Assembly: GCA_964396025.1 (NCBI GenBank)
Contig: CAYNBT010000001.1
Location: forward strand, 62,001-126,000
Origin: CAYNBT01 sp964396025
GTDB lineage: Bacteria; Patescibacteriota; WWE3; UBA101185; UBA10185
DNA length: 64,000 bases
Direction: 5' to 3'
Positions 52,010 through 60,547 of the stretch are shown here, in pieces; within the stretch, counting starts at the first letter, position 1; every line of letters begins with the position of its first letter. Made by a program: the position numbers and the translations under genes. The notes below the pieces were generated by a model that had not been told where the DNA came from, searched no databases, and saw only the letters and a list, made by a program, of their open reading frames with translations.

Positions 52010-52831
52010 TTATTCCTTTACGCACTTTATAAAAAATACTTCTGCATAGTTTTTGAGAAAAGTTTCGCGCACTAGATAGTTTTCAAGCGAAATTAAATGC
52101 CTATATAAATATAATACCGGTGCAATTTTTGACAACGGTAAAAATTTGTTTAACCAGGCAAAAAGAAAAAAGAAGAGGTGTCCATCCCCAACCTCTACAA
52201 TTTTAAAACCTGCATCTTTAAGCTGTTTTATTACTTCACTAATGTTTACAGGGTATTTATCGGGAATCACTCCATCTACAACAAGATCTTCCGGAAACTT
52301 GTTTTTAAGAATATCTGAGAATAATGCGAACATAAATCGGCCAAATTTGATAAAGGGGTTTCTTGACGATAAGTCGTTAAGAAAAAACTTCCCGTTTTTC
52401 TGAAGTTTTGCATAAATTTCCTTGAATATATCTTCATGATTTCGGGAGTGGTGGAGCACATGTAGCATGAACGCACCTTCTACAGATGAATTCTGCATTT
52501 GTGGAATTTTATTGTCGTTAATTTTAAAAAACGAGTATTCTGGATAGTTTTTCTTTGCTTTGTTCACAGCTGCTTCGGCAATATCAACCCCAGTTATGCT
52601 GTATTTAGCTCTGTCTCGATTTTCAAAAAATATATCCAGAGACGTTCCTGTACCACAACCATACTCTAAAATTGATTTTGAATCTTGCAACCAATCAAAA
52701 CAATAAAACTGCTCTTTGTTTGCATAATCATAAAATATATCTTTCTCCACACTGGGCTTCTCTTTAAGGGAATTTTCATTAAAGAATAATTCCTGATCTT
52801 GTTGGATGTTTCTTTTAGGTAAGTTGAACAT
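52010..52831 (-). CDS. SAM-dependent methyltransferase (class I)
   Basis: About 273 residues from ATG 52831, 2 bases after the stop of the first methyltransferase; the in-frame ATG at 52894 lies inside that gene. Motif I ILEYGCGTGTSLDIF, then ITGVDIAEAAVNKAKKN, AFMLHVLHHSRNHEDIFKEIYAKLQKNGKFFLND. An extended N-terminus (about 45 residues) precedes the Rossmann core, and a hydrophobic patch near residues 215-245 may contact the membrane. The substrate is unknown. Confidence 0.88.
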   Translation of the reverse strand: MFNLPKRNIQQDQELFFNENSLKEKPSVEKDIFYDYANKEQFYCFDWLQDSKSILEYGCGTGTSLDIFFENRDRAKYSITGVDIAEAAVNKAKKNYPEYSFFKINDNKIPQMQNSSVEGAFMLHVLHHSRNHEDIFKEIYAKLQKNGKFFLNDLSSRNPFIKFGRFMFALFSDILKNKFPEDLVVDGVIPDKYPVNISEVIKQLKDAGFKIVEVGDGHLFFFLFAWLNKFLPLSKIAPVLYLYRHLISLENYLVRETFLKNYAEVFFIKCVKE

Positions 52832-52833
52832 AT

Positions 52834-53430
52834 CTAAATCTTTCTCAGTGTAACAACTAACTCCGTTGCACCGCCAACCCAGTAACACCAACAACGTTCG
52901 AAGAATACTGGACTTACATTAATCAATAAATTCAAGGCTAGCACAAAAGGACGTGCAAACAACGGGCACTGATTAGCATGAATGTACTGAGCATAAAAAC
53001 CCGAGTTAGGATAAAGTCCCAAATACCTAATCTCCTTGTGTACAATCTCAAATTCCTTTGTTGTGTAAAAGTGTTGATAATCCGCCTTTTGAAAACAATC
53101 GAAGCTAAGGTACCCAAACGGGCGAACATGTGTTATGTCAGTAAACGCTCCCATGGAGGAAAAATGAGGTACGCGTAAATATAAAACACCTTTTGGTTTA
53201 AGAATGCGATGAAGTTCTTCAACCTTGTGTAGTGGATCATGTAAGTGCTCCAAGACATGATACATGTGAATTTCATCAGCATAATTGCTGTCGAATGGGT
53301 ATGGAGTAACATCTAGGTTATGTACTACATCTACGAAACCCTCTATTGGAACTAAATCTACACCTATTGACTGAGGCAAACGTGTCTTACCACACCCTAT
53401 GTTTAAAATCACTTTGTCTGTGGAACGCAT
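52834..53430 (-). CDS. SAM-dependent methyltransferase (class I)
   Basis: A 198-residue enzyme: motif I ILNIGCGKTRLPQ (an early, shortened form), GVDLVPI, and IHMYHVLEHLHDPLHKVEELHRILKPKGVLYLRVPHF, the typical acidic and LKPGG-like stretch. The C-terminal part has an aromatic and Cys-rich segment (ERCWCYWVGG). It is the first of three methyltransferase genes. An extended -10 (TGCTATACT) ends 9 bases before ATG 53430, so a transcript may start here with almost no leader. Confidence 0.87.
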   Translation of the reverse strand: MRSTDKVILNIGCGKTRLPQSIGVDLVPIEGFVDVVHNLDVTPYPFDSNYADEIHMYHVLEHLHDPLHKVEELHRILKPKGVLYLRVPHFSSMGAFTDITHVRPFGYLSFDCFQKADYQHFYTTKEFEIVHKEIRYLGLYPNSGFYAQYIHANQCPLFARPFVLALNLLINVSPVFFERCWCYWVGGATELVVTLRKI

Positions 53431-53439
53431 ATAGTAAAA

Positions 53440-53448
53440 AGTATAGCA
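53440..53448 (-). promoter_or_regulatory. possible extended -10 promoter of the methyltransferase operon
   Basis: Minus-strand TGCTATACT ends 9 bases before ATG 53430, in the 28-base gap between two gene groups of the locus. Confidence 0.5.
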
Positions 53449-53458
53449 CTAAATTGTT

Positions 53459-54517
53459 TCATGCCTTACCTATATCGGTGTAAATATCTACAAATCGTTG
53501 TGCTCTATTATGATATGTGTGATCTGCAAGAACTCTGAGTCTGCCTGCTTCTGATATGGCGCGGCGTTCCTCAGGATGTTTCATGTAGTAATCTATCTTT
53601 TCACGCCATTCTTGAGGTGTTTTTGCCATCACTATCTCTTTTTCCTGTACAAAGTATTTACCGATACATTCTACATAATCACTAACTTCAAAGCCTCCAC
53701 AGGCTGGGATTTTGAAGGTTCTTTCGTTGCAATCTTTGCCAAATTCTCTCTGATACTCTTCATGAATGTTTAGTGAAATTTTGGACGAACTATAAATTCT
53801 ACGTTCATCATCTAGACCTAGGGTTGGTTTTTGAATATCTTTTACTACAGGCAGATTGAAGTATTTTCCAAAGCGAGACACCCATCCCATAAGTCTATCG
53901 TAACTAGTCCAATCTTGTCCTAAGAGCATTACTTTATATTTTTCCCGTAACGGGAAAACATGGTTTTTTATGAATGCTCTTTTTTCTGGCAGAAACGTAC
54001 CCAAAAAAGAAATATCACAGTCAAACTTGTTAGAAAAATCATAATAATGTTTTGTTTTATCCGCCGCTAATGGGATTGTGTAGTATGGATAGCCTGTGGC
54101 TTCTTGAAATCCTTCCATTCTGGGATCCCCCTGCTCTGATACCGTATAGTACACGTCACCAAAATTCCCTGATGTTATCAGGTCAACATATTCTGCATTC
54201 GTTTTTAATCCTGGGGTTTCATTAAGGCGTAATGAGCTAAAAGGAGAAGTCCAAAAAGGTGTGTTTACAAATATCTTGGTGCCATTTTGCTTCATTTTTT
54301 TCACGCCATCAAAATTCAAGAATTTCAAAACATAACTGTTCATGCTAGTAAAAAAAATGTGCGGAGCAAACTCCTCCACTACCGAGATCTGCGAATCGTT
54401 TGCTGTAAGAAACCTAAAGTTATGCCCGAGAGCTAAGAAAGCATTCTTGTAACCCTCAATGATAGTACGATTTGCATAAACAGTATTTAAATGTGGGACA
54501 TAATACAAAATATTCAT
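53459..54517 (-). CDS. CgeB-like / family 1 glycosyltransferase
   Basis: About 352 residues from ATG 54517, which overlaps the previous stop as ATGA. The second half has IYSSSKISLNIHEEYQREFGKDCNERTFKIPACGGFEVSDYV, the family pattern of CgeB/Glyco_trans_1_2 proteins (R-T-F-E-x-x-A-x-G). The first half begins MNILYYVPHLNTVYANRTIIEG and includes FLTANDSQ. Such proteins are GT-B glycosyltransferases, often in surface-glycan loci. Substrate unknown. A 28-base gap to the methyltransferase group follows. Confidence 0.8.
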   Translation of the reverse strand: MNILYYVPHLNTVYANRTIIEGYKNAFLALGHNFRFLTANDSQISVVEEFAPHIFFTSMNSYVLKFLNFDGVKKMKQNGTKIFVNTPFWTSPFSSLRLNETPGLKTNAEYVDLITSGNFGDVYYTVSEQGDPRMEGFQEATGYPYYTIPLAADKTKHYYDFSNKFDCDISFLGTFLPEKRAFIKNHVFPLREKYKVMLLGQDWTSYDRLMGWVSRFGKYFNLPVVKDIQKPTLGLDDERRIYSSSKISLNIHEEYQREFGKDCNERTFKIPACGGFEVSDYVECIGKYFVQEKEIVMAKTPQEWREKIDYYMKHPEERRAISEAGRLRVLADHTYHNRAQRFVDIYTDIGKA

Positions 54518-55689
54518 TGAGTGGCGTCTAGAGGTATACCCAAGTAAGAGCAAATATCGGTACAGATGTTCTGATAGTCAAAGCTCTTAGCATATTTAAG
54601 AGCGTTGTTTCTATATAACGCATTAACATCTCCCCGCATCAAGTACTCAAGTTTGGTTGCAATATCAAGCGGGTCCTCTGTAATGATCAAACCACATTTA
54701 CTTTCTTCAATCTCACGTGCGTTCCAAGGTATATCCGTAAGTAACACAGGCACGCCGCAGCCCAAGTATGTTTTAACTTTTCCAGGATCCGCATAATACG
54801 ACCACGTATCAAGTTCTTTCATATAAGGTGCAATGGCGACGCTTGAATTGGCCACCTCAACTTCCAAGTCCTTGTTCTCTTTGATTTTACCTAAAAACTC
54901 ACATCTAGAAGAAAATGAGGATTTTGCTGCGAGTGCTTCGAGGTCTTTTCTGAAACTACCATCCCCGATTATTTTGAATTTTAGATTCGGAACCTTTTTT
55001 ACTAACTCGGGAAGAGCTTGAAGAATAAGCTGCACCCCCTGCTTTGGAATCAAATGTCCCATAAAAACCAGGGTGTTCTTTTCACAACTTTCGTAGGGTA
55101 TAACTTTGATTCTACTCAACCACATGCCGTAAGGTACTACCCTATGTTTCTTGTAATCAGTATCCTTAACACCCAAAAACTCCTTACGGGCTTCCTTCAT
55201 TCTAGGAGATAGATCCCACATCTCATCTACGCGTGTGTAGCTACTTGTGTTAATAAATTCATATATCTTGTGTTTGAGTTTTGAAGAAAACCTTTGCGTC
55301 GGTACAAAATCCACTGCCCAAAATACGGTTTTGCTTACCAAACCAAGAGCTCTAGCCACATTACCAAACAAAGAGCATAAGCCATCCATACCTATCAAAC
55401 AATCCCACTTACGCCCCGAGGTGATTATCCAAGATAACGTGTAAAAAAACTCTTTAAGATATAGGAGAGGTTCGGGCAGCATCTTAAAATCCACGCTGCG
55501 ATGCTCTTTGTATAGTGCTCCATTTTTATACCAATTATAATAACTACACCTGTCTTTGGCATCGGAAAAGCTGTGCATGATATGCAAAACTTCGCATTTG
55601 GTGTGTTTGTTCAAGAAAATCACCAAATCATCATCCATCTGTGGCAAGTATTTGTGGGAAACTATTAGAAGCTTCGAGTTACTCTGCAT
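54514..55689 (-). CDS. GT4-like glycosyltransferase
   Basis: About 391 residues from ATG 55689, 11 bases into the end of the fucose synthase gene; the in-frame ATG at 55779 gives an unrelated N-terminus. LIVSHKYLPQMDDDLVIFL begins the first domain. The second domain has VFMGHLIPKQGVQLILQALPEL, KIIGDGSF and an end YYADPGKVKTYLGCGVPVLLTDIPW, with the second Glu of E-x7-E replaced. It is therefore a diverged GT-B enzyme. The neighbour makes GDP-fucose, so a fucosyltransferase role is possible but unproven. Confidence 0.83.
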   Translation of the reverse strand: MQSNSKLLIVSHKYLPQMDDDLVIFLNKHTKCEVLHIMHSFSDAKDRCSYYNWYKNGALYKEHRSVDFKMLPEPLLYLKEFFYTLSWIITSGRKWDCLIGMDGLCSLFGNVARALGLVSKTVFWAVDFVPTQRFSSKLKHKIYEFINTSSYTRVDEMWDLSPRMKEARKEFLGVKDTDYKKHRVVPYGMWLSRIKVIPYESCEKNTLVFMGHLIPKQGVQLILQALPELVKKVPNLKFKIIGDGSFRKDLEALAAKSSFSSRCEFLGKIKENKDLEVEVANSSVAIAPYMKELDTWSYYADPGKVKTYLGCGVPVLLTDIPWNAREIEESKCGLIITEDPLDIATKLEYLMRGDVNALYRNNALKYAKSFDYQNICTDICSYLGIPLDATQ

Positions 55690-56611
55690 GATTTTTCTGA
55701 AACCAAGAATATGTAGACGCCAAACCAGCTTCCAGTGATATTTTAGGCTTCCAACCAAGTGCAAACAGTTTGGTAACATCCACTAATTTACGAGGTGTTC
55801 CATCAGGTTTGGAAGGATCTGTAAGGATTTTACCCTTAAAACCCACAATTTTAGCTACTAGCTTAGCAAGATCAATTATTGGAATGTCCTCACCAACGCC
55901 GATGTTTATAATCTCAGGGCTATTGTATTCTTCCATTAAAAAGAGTACCGCATCAGCCAAATCATCCACATGCAAGAATTCTCTTTTTGGAGAGCCTGTT
56001 CCCCATATTGTCACAGAATCTAAATTGTCTTTTTTTGCCTCGTGAAACTTCCTAATAAAGGCCGGCAAAACATGAGAGCTCTTTAAATCAAAATTGTCAT
56101 TAATACCATAGAGGTTTGTAGGCATTACACTAATGAAATCAGAACCATACTGCTTGTTATAAGATTGGCACATTTTAATTCCAGCAATTTTTGCAACAGC
56201 GTAGGCGTCATTGGTAGGTTCAAGAGGACCAGTAAGTAGATATTCTTCCTTCAATGGCTGTGGGGCCATCTTAGGGTATATGCAAGTGGATCCCAAAAAT
56301 AGGAGTTTCTTGACCCCTGTTAGATGTGAATTATGGATGATATTGTTCTGAATTTTGAGGTTTTGATAAATAAATTCGGCGGGAAAATCATTATTGGCAA
56401 CAATTCCACCAACCTTTGCTGCAGCTAAAAACACGTAATCTGGTCTTTCGGTCTCAAAAAAGCTCTGTACTGAGGTATCATCCATTAAATCCAATTCTTC
56501 CTTAGTTCTCAAAACCAAGTGTTTGTAACCCTGAGATTGCAACAATCTCGTGATAGCGGAACCAACCAATCCCTTGTGACCTGCAACATAGATTTTAGAA
56601 TCTTTCTTCAT
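55679..56611 (-). CDS. fcl: GDP-L-fucose synthase
   Basis: Epimerises and reduces GDP-4-keto-6-deoxymannose to GDP-L-fucose with NADPH. From ATG 56611 (310 residues) it has GHKGLVGSAITRLLQ near the N-terminus, AAAKVGGIVANN, LGSTCIYPKMAPQPLKEE, the catalytic Tyr-Lys pair in DAYAVAKIAG, and NLYGINDNF; these are diagnostic. GGAGG lies 5 bases upstream and inside the gmd end, deciding the start over the in-frame ATG at 56728. Overlaps gmd by 17 bases. Confidence 0.96.
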   Translation of the reverse strand: MKKDSKIYVAGHKGLVGSAITRLLQSQGYKHLVLRTKEELDLMDDTSVQSFFETERPDYVFLAAAKVGGIVANNDFPAEFIYQNLKIQNNIIHNSHLTGVKKLLFLGSTCIYPKMAPQPLKEEYLLTGPLEPTNDAYAVAKIAGIKMCQSYNKQYGSDFISVMPTNLYGINDNFDLKSSHVLPAFIRKFHEAKKDNLDSVTIWGTGSPKREFLHVDDLADAVLFLMEEYNSPEIINIGVGEDIPIIDLAKLVAKIVGFKGKILTDPSKPDGTPRKLVDVTKLFALGWKPKISLEAGLASTYSWFQKNHAE

Positions 56612-57650
56612 TACTTCCTCCATTTTTTTCTGCAAGTAAATCTGCTTTACACATAAGTTGAACAAGATCAGAAAAAGTTGTTTTTGGTGTCCATTTAAGA
56701 ATTTTTTTTGCTTTTGAAGGATCACCAAGCAGAAGATCCACCTCGGCCGGACGTAAATATCTTGGATCTATTTTGATAATTTCTTTGCCTGTTGACGTAT
56801 CAATCCCCACCTCTTTTTCACCTTTACCTTTCCACTCAAGTTTAAAACCCAGGCATTTACAAGATTCCTCTACAAAATCTCTAACAGAATGTGTTTCCCC
56901 TGTAGCTATTACGTAATCTTCTGGTTTCTTCTGCTGTAACATGAGCCACATAGCTTCTACATAGTCTTTCGCATATCCCCAATCTCTTTTTGCGTCAAGA
57001 TTACCTAGATAAAGTTCTTTATCTAAACCTAACCGTATTCGTGCAAGTCCTCTAGTGATTTTTCTTGTTACAAAGGTTTTACCCCTGCGAGGTGATTCGT
57101 GATTAAAAAGTATACCTGAGCAAGCAAACATGTTGTAGCTCTCTCTATAGTTCACTGTTATCCAATGCCCAAAGACCTTTGAAACCCCGTAAGGGCTTCT
57201 AGGATGAAAAGGAGTAGTTTCCTTCTGTGGCGTCTCATAGACCTTACCGTACATCTCACTACTTGATGCCTGATAAAATCTTATCTCGGGCTTATAGCGT
57301 CTTATGGCCTCAAGAATTCTTAATGCTCCAAGCGCTACCGTATTCGCAGTGTATTCTGGAAGTTCAAAACTTACTTTCACATGGCTTTGGGCAGCTAAAT
57401 TGTAAATTTCATCAGGGGAAATTTCATCTAGCAAATAGTTGAGCACACTCGTATCGGTTACATCACCATAATGCAAATGTAACTTTGGGTTTTTATTGTG
57501 AGGATCCTCGTAAATGTGTTCGATTCTTTGGGTATTGAAATTGCTCGCTCTTCTAATCACACCGTGAACTTCATAGCCTTTTTCGAGCAATAGCTCGGCC
57601 AAATAGGAACCATCTTGACCGGTTATGCCGGTCACAAGAGCTTTTTTCAT
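56595..57650 (-). CDS. gmd: GDP-mannose 4,6-dehydratase
   Basis: Converts GDP-mannose to GDP-4-keto-6-deoxymannose, the first step to GDP-L-fucose or GDP-rhamnose. The 351 residues have ALVTGITGQDGSYLAELLLEKGY (NADP site), HYGDVTD, NLAAQSHVKVSFE, the active-site SSSEMYGK and SPYGVSKVFGHWI (Tyr-Lys), HESPRRGKTFVTRKI and DAKRDWGYAKDYVEAMW. Starts as an ATGA overlap with the GT2 gene. The downstream fcl completes the pathway. The phosphohexomutase at 14 kb may supply mannose-1-phosphate. Confidence 0.97.
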   Translation of the reverse strand: MKKALVTGITGQDGSYLAELLLEKGYEVHGVIRRASNFNTQRIEHIYEDPHNKNPKLHLHYGDVTDTSVLNYLLDEISPDEIYNLAAQSHVKVSFELPEYTANTVALGALRILEAIRRYKPEIRFYQASSSEMYGKVYETPQKETTPFHPRSPYGVSKVFGHWITVNYRESYNMFACSGILFNHESPRRGKTFVTRKITRGLARIRLGLDKELYLGNLDAKRDWGYAKDYVEAMWLMLQQKKPEDYVIATGETHSVRDFVEESCKCLGFKLEWKGKGEKEVGIDTSTGKEIIKIDPRYLRPAEVDLLLGDPSKAKKILKWTPKTTFSDLVQLMCKADLLAEKNGGSNEERF

Positions 57651-58483
57651 TTAGTGGAACTCCCAAAATATAATACTTTTCTTAAGAACTTGAACAGGGT
57701 AATTGTAACCCATGGGTCAACTAGTTGCATTAAGTATGTGGCAAAATAGGCAAATTTGTCTAATATGCTCATCTTATATCCATGAGAGTTGGAATATTTT
57801 TTTCTGATCTGTAAGGTTAGACTTAGCATTCGCGACATTTTCTCTAAAGTATTGGATTTTTCGTGTTCTCTGTATCTGATTACAATCTCCTGCAGATTAG
57901 CAAACTTGAAATACTGTCCTATTCTAAAAGACATATCAAGATCTTCTGCAGGGGGGAACGACTCGTCGAACAACCCAACCTTATCAAAACACTCTTTTCT
58001 TACAATTGCTGCAGGTTGAGCTACAGGAGAGAACCTAAAGATATTCTTTCTCAGAACGGCATCATCTGCAGCATAGGTTCTTATATCAAGATCGCCATTC
58101 AAGTTAAATGATTGCAAATAACCGCCACAAATACCTACATCAGGATGCTCTTCCATAAATGCAACTTGGTGTGAAATCCTCTCAGGATAGGAAATGTCAT
58201 CTGCATCCTGCCAAACAATGTACTTGCCTTTACATAAAGAGATTCCTCTGTTTCTAGTTCTTGCGATATATTGATTTTCTTCGTTTGTGTACAAAGTAAT
58301 GCGAGAATCACTTAGAGCAAGCTTTTGCGCTACGTCGTGAGTACTATCGGTGGAGCCATCATCGATGATTAGTATTTCTAGATTGTTGTAAGTTTGCTGC
58401 TTAATGCTGTTTACAGCCTCGGTTAAATACTCTTGAGCATTAAACGCTGGAATAATGACGGATACTAACGGACGTTCTTTCAT
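57647..58483 (-). CDS. GT2 family glycosyltransferase
   Basis: A 278-residue GT-A enzyme: VSVIIPAFNAQEYLTEAVNSI, IIDDGSTDST, WQDADDISYPERI (DAD metal site), then GLFDESFPPAEDLDMSFRIGQYF with the catalytic E-D. C-terminal residues 225-278 include hydrophobic stretches suggesting membrane contact. It overlaps the flanking genes by 4 bases on each side (ATGA type), inside one operon with the DPM-like enzyme and gmd. Confidence 0.92.
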   Translation of the reverse strand: MKERPLVSVIIPAFNAQEYLTEAVNSIKQQTYNNLEILIIDDGSTDSTHDVAQKLALSDSRITLYTNEENQYIARTRNRGISLCKGKYIVWQDADDISYPERISHQVAFMEEHPDVGICGGYLQSFNLNGDLDIRTYAADDAVLRKNIFRFSPVAQPAAIVRKECFDKVGLFDESFPPAEDLDMSFRIGQYFKFANLQEIVIRYREHEKSNTLEKMSRMLSLTLQIRKKYSNSHGYKMSILDKFAYFATYLMQLVDPWVTITLFKFLRKVLYFGSSTK

Positions 58484-59292
58484 TTCAGGCTTTCACCTGT
58501 ATTTACTCTCATCTGAAGCTCTTTATCAAATGTCCACTTGCGCTTGTTTGAATCGTCATAATACTTTAAAAAATGCATTCTATAGAACACCGCTATAGTG
58601 TCATAAAGCATATCCCTTATTTGCTTGTCCAGAAACAGCGGTCTGTTTTTTTTGAATTTAGAATCTGACGTAAAATCCAACTCTATCTGAATTGGTGCTT
58701 CATATATCCGAGTGTAACCAAGTCTTTGTGCCACTGCCAAAAGCTCAATGTCAAAAGCAAAGGCTTTGACCACAAGCCTTGGTAACACGCGTTCTAAAAC
58801 TTCTCTCCTGTATGCTTTGAGGCCAGCTTGAGTGTCTTTTATCTTTAAACGAAAAAGTAAAAAAACCAGCAATTGATACCCAAAACTATAGAGACGCCTC
58901 ATCATAGAATATTTTACCTTTGACGCTGGGTGTCTTTTACTACCAACCATGATATCTGCTTTATACCAAATCATATGCTCAAGAAGCATAGATATGCCGT
59001 TAGCATCAATCTCCATACCAGAATCTATGAAAAGTATAGGATCACCTTTTGCCCTAGCCATGCCATACCTAACCGCGTAACCTTTACCTCTGTTTCTTTT
59101 GTAACCAACTACAGTAACTTCTTTATCTTTTATTTCTGAAGCCTTCTCAAAGGTTTTATCTAAGAAACCATCTACAACTACAATGATTTCAAAGTACCAA
59201 CGTGTACTCCTCATAATTTCAAGAATATTTTTTACATCAATCTTGATCGTAGATTCTTTTTTATATGCCGGTATTATTACTGTAACGAACAT
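58480..59292 (-). CDS. Polyprenyl-phosphate glycosyltransferase (DPM/ALG5-like GT2)
   Basis: Makes polyprenyl-phosphate sugar donors on the inner membrane face. The 270 residues have VTVIIPAYKKEST, VVVDGFLD (D-x-S/T-D-type acceptor region), NRGKGYAVRYGMARAKGDPILFIDSGMEID (the DxG metal site), and KDTQAGLKAYRREV, the block that marks dolichol-phosphate mannose/glucose synthases and GtrB-like enzymes. No C-terminal membrane domain of its own. Its product is what the GT-C enzymes on both sides of it need. Confidence 0.9.
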   Translation of the reverse strand: MFVTVIIPAYKKESTIKIDVKNILEIMRSTRWYFEIIVVVDGFLDKTFEKASEIKDKEVTVVGYKRNRGKGYAVRYGMARAKGDPILFIDSGMEIDANGISMLLEHMIWYKADIMVGSKRHPASKVKYSMMRRLYSFGYQLLVFLLFRLKIKDTQAGLKAYRREVLERVLPRLVVKAFAFDIELLAVAQRLGYTRIYEAPIQIELDFTSDSKFKKNRPLFLDKQIRDMLYDTIAVFYRMHFLKYYDDSNKRKWTFDKELQMRVNTGESLK

Positions 59293-60547
59293 GCACCTTA
59301 TAGTATAGCAGAAGACCTGCGAGCATCAATGTTGAACTAAGAATGTTAACATTTATTACTTGAGTCAAGTTTCTATGAAATCCGTGAATCAATATCCACT
59401 GAAGCAAAATCATAGGCAACATAATCAAAAAAACTTTGGTTTTGTTTATTGCAAGAAAATACAGAATAAAAAAATTTATTAAAACGTATAAAGAAACAAA
59501 TATAGCAAAATTGGGTAGAAATGTGCTGGCAGCTATAAATTTATCACCAAACATCACAGATACAATTAAGTCAGGAAAAAAATAAAAGAGAGTTGTTCCA
59601 CAGATTAGAAGAAACACTTGTAAAAGCAGAAATTGTTTAAAACGAGCGGTATAGTCTACACCTTTAGCGTGCAAGGACGCAATTTGAGGGAACATCACAA
59701 CACCTACTGCACCAGCACCAAAAAGCAAAACTTTACCAATGGTAACTACGCCAGAATACAGACCTGCATCAACCGGGGTAAAAAAGTGTTTAACTAAAAT
59801 GATGTCTATATTGTTAAGTAACATCAAACAGGCATTTACAACAAATACCGGGGCACTAAAAACAAACACTTTCTTTACATAACCACCTAATTCTATTTTT
59901 AGGGAATCGTATTGAAAATTCTTTCTTAACAAGAAATAACCAAAGCTGTAGTTTATTAATGTAGAAGCTATTATCCCAAAAAACACGCCGGACACACCAA
60001 AACCTAAATAAGCAAAATAAATAGGAATTATCAATCTGAGGGAGTTTCCCGTAACGAGAAATATAGCGAAACCTTTGTAACGTTGCAATCCTTGAAGATA
60101 AGCTTGAGGTACAGTTCCCAACAAAGAAAGTGCAACATACAAACTAAACGCAAATAGGGCTTGCCCAGTATCAATTCTCAAGTAGTTAGCTAAACTAGAC
60201 ATCCCTACGATCAGTAACGTAAATAATAAAACACCAATACCAAGAAAAATTTTCGAGAAAGAACTAAAGAGTGCTCTTAAAAGGTGTCGCTCAGCCTCGT
60301 TATTCATATCAGAAACGAGCTTGATTAATGAAGTTAAGAAAACGTTATTTGAAAAACCAACAATGTAGAAAACAGAAAGTAATGATGTAAATACACCGAA
60401 TTCTTCAACAGTTAAATATCTTCCTAGAAATATTTGCAACAAATAACTTAGGAAGCTAGCTATAAACAAACCAACAGATACCACGATAGTTCCCGAAAGA
60501 ACATTTGTTACAAAGGATTTAAGGTTACCTAGAGACTGCGTAAACAT
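59261..60547 (-). CDS. Oligosaccharide flippase (Wzx/MOP superfamily)
   Basis: About 428 residues from ATG 60547 with about 12-14 membrane segments. LQIFLGRYLTVEEFGVFTSLLS near the N-terminus is the family block, and DIILVKHFFTPVDAGLYSGVVTIGKVLLF follows. It differs clearly in sequence from the flippase at 31-32 kb, so the locus has two distinct exporters. Overlaps the GT-C gene upstream by 23 bases and the DPM-like gene downstream by 32. Confidence 0.9.
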   Translation of the reverse strand: MFTQSLGNLKSFVTNVLSGTIVVSVGLFIASFLSYLLQIFLGRYLTVEEFGVFTSLLSVFYIVGFSNNVFLTSLIKLVSDMNNEAERHLLRALFSSFSKIFLGIGVLLFTLLIVGMSSLANYLRIDTGQALFAFSLYVALSLLGTVPQAYLQGLQRYKGFAIFLVTGNSLRLIIPIYFAYLGFGVSGVFFGIIASTLINYSFGYFLLRKNFQYDSLKIELGGYVKKVFVFSAPVFVVNACLMLLNNIDIILVKHFFTPVDAGLYSGVVTIGKVLLFGAGAVGVVMFPQIASLHAKGVDYTARFKQFLLLQVFLLICGTTLFYFFPDLIVSVMFGDKFIAASTFLPNFAIFVSLYVLINFFILYFLAINKTKVFLIMLPMILLQWILIHGFHRNLTQVINVNILSSTLMLAGLLLYYKVHVRYSNNTGI

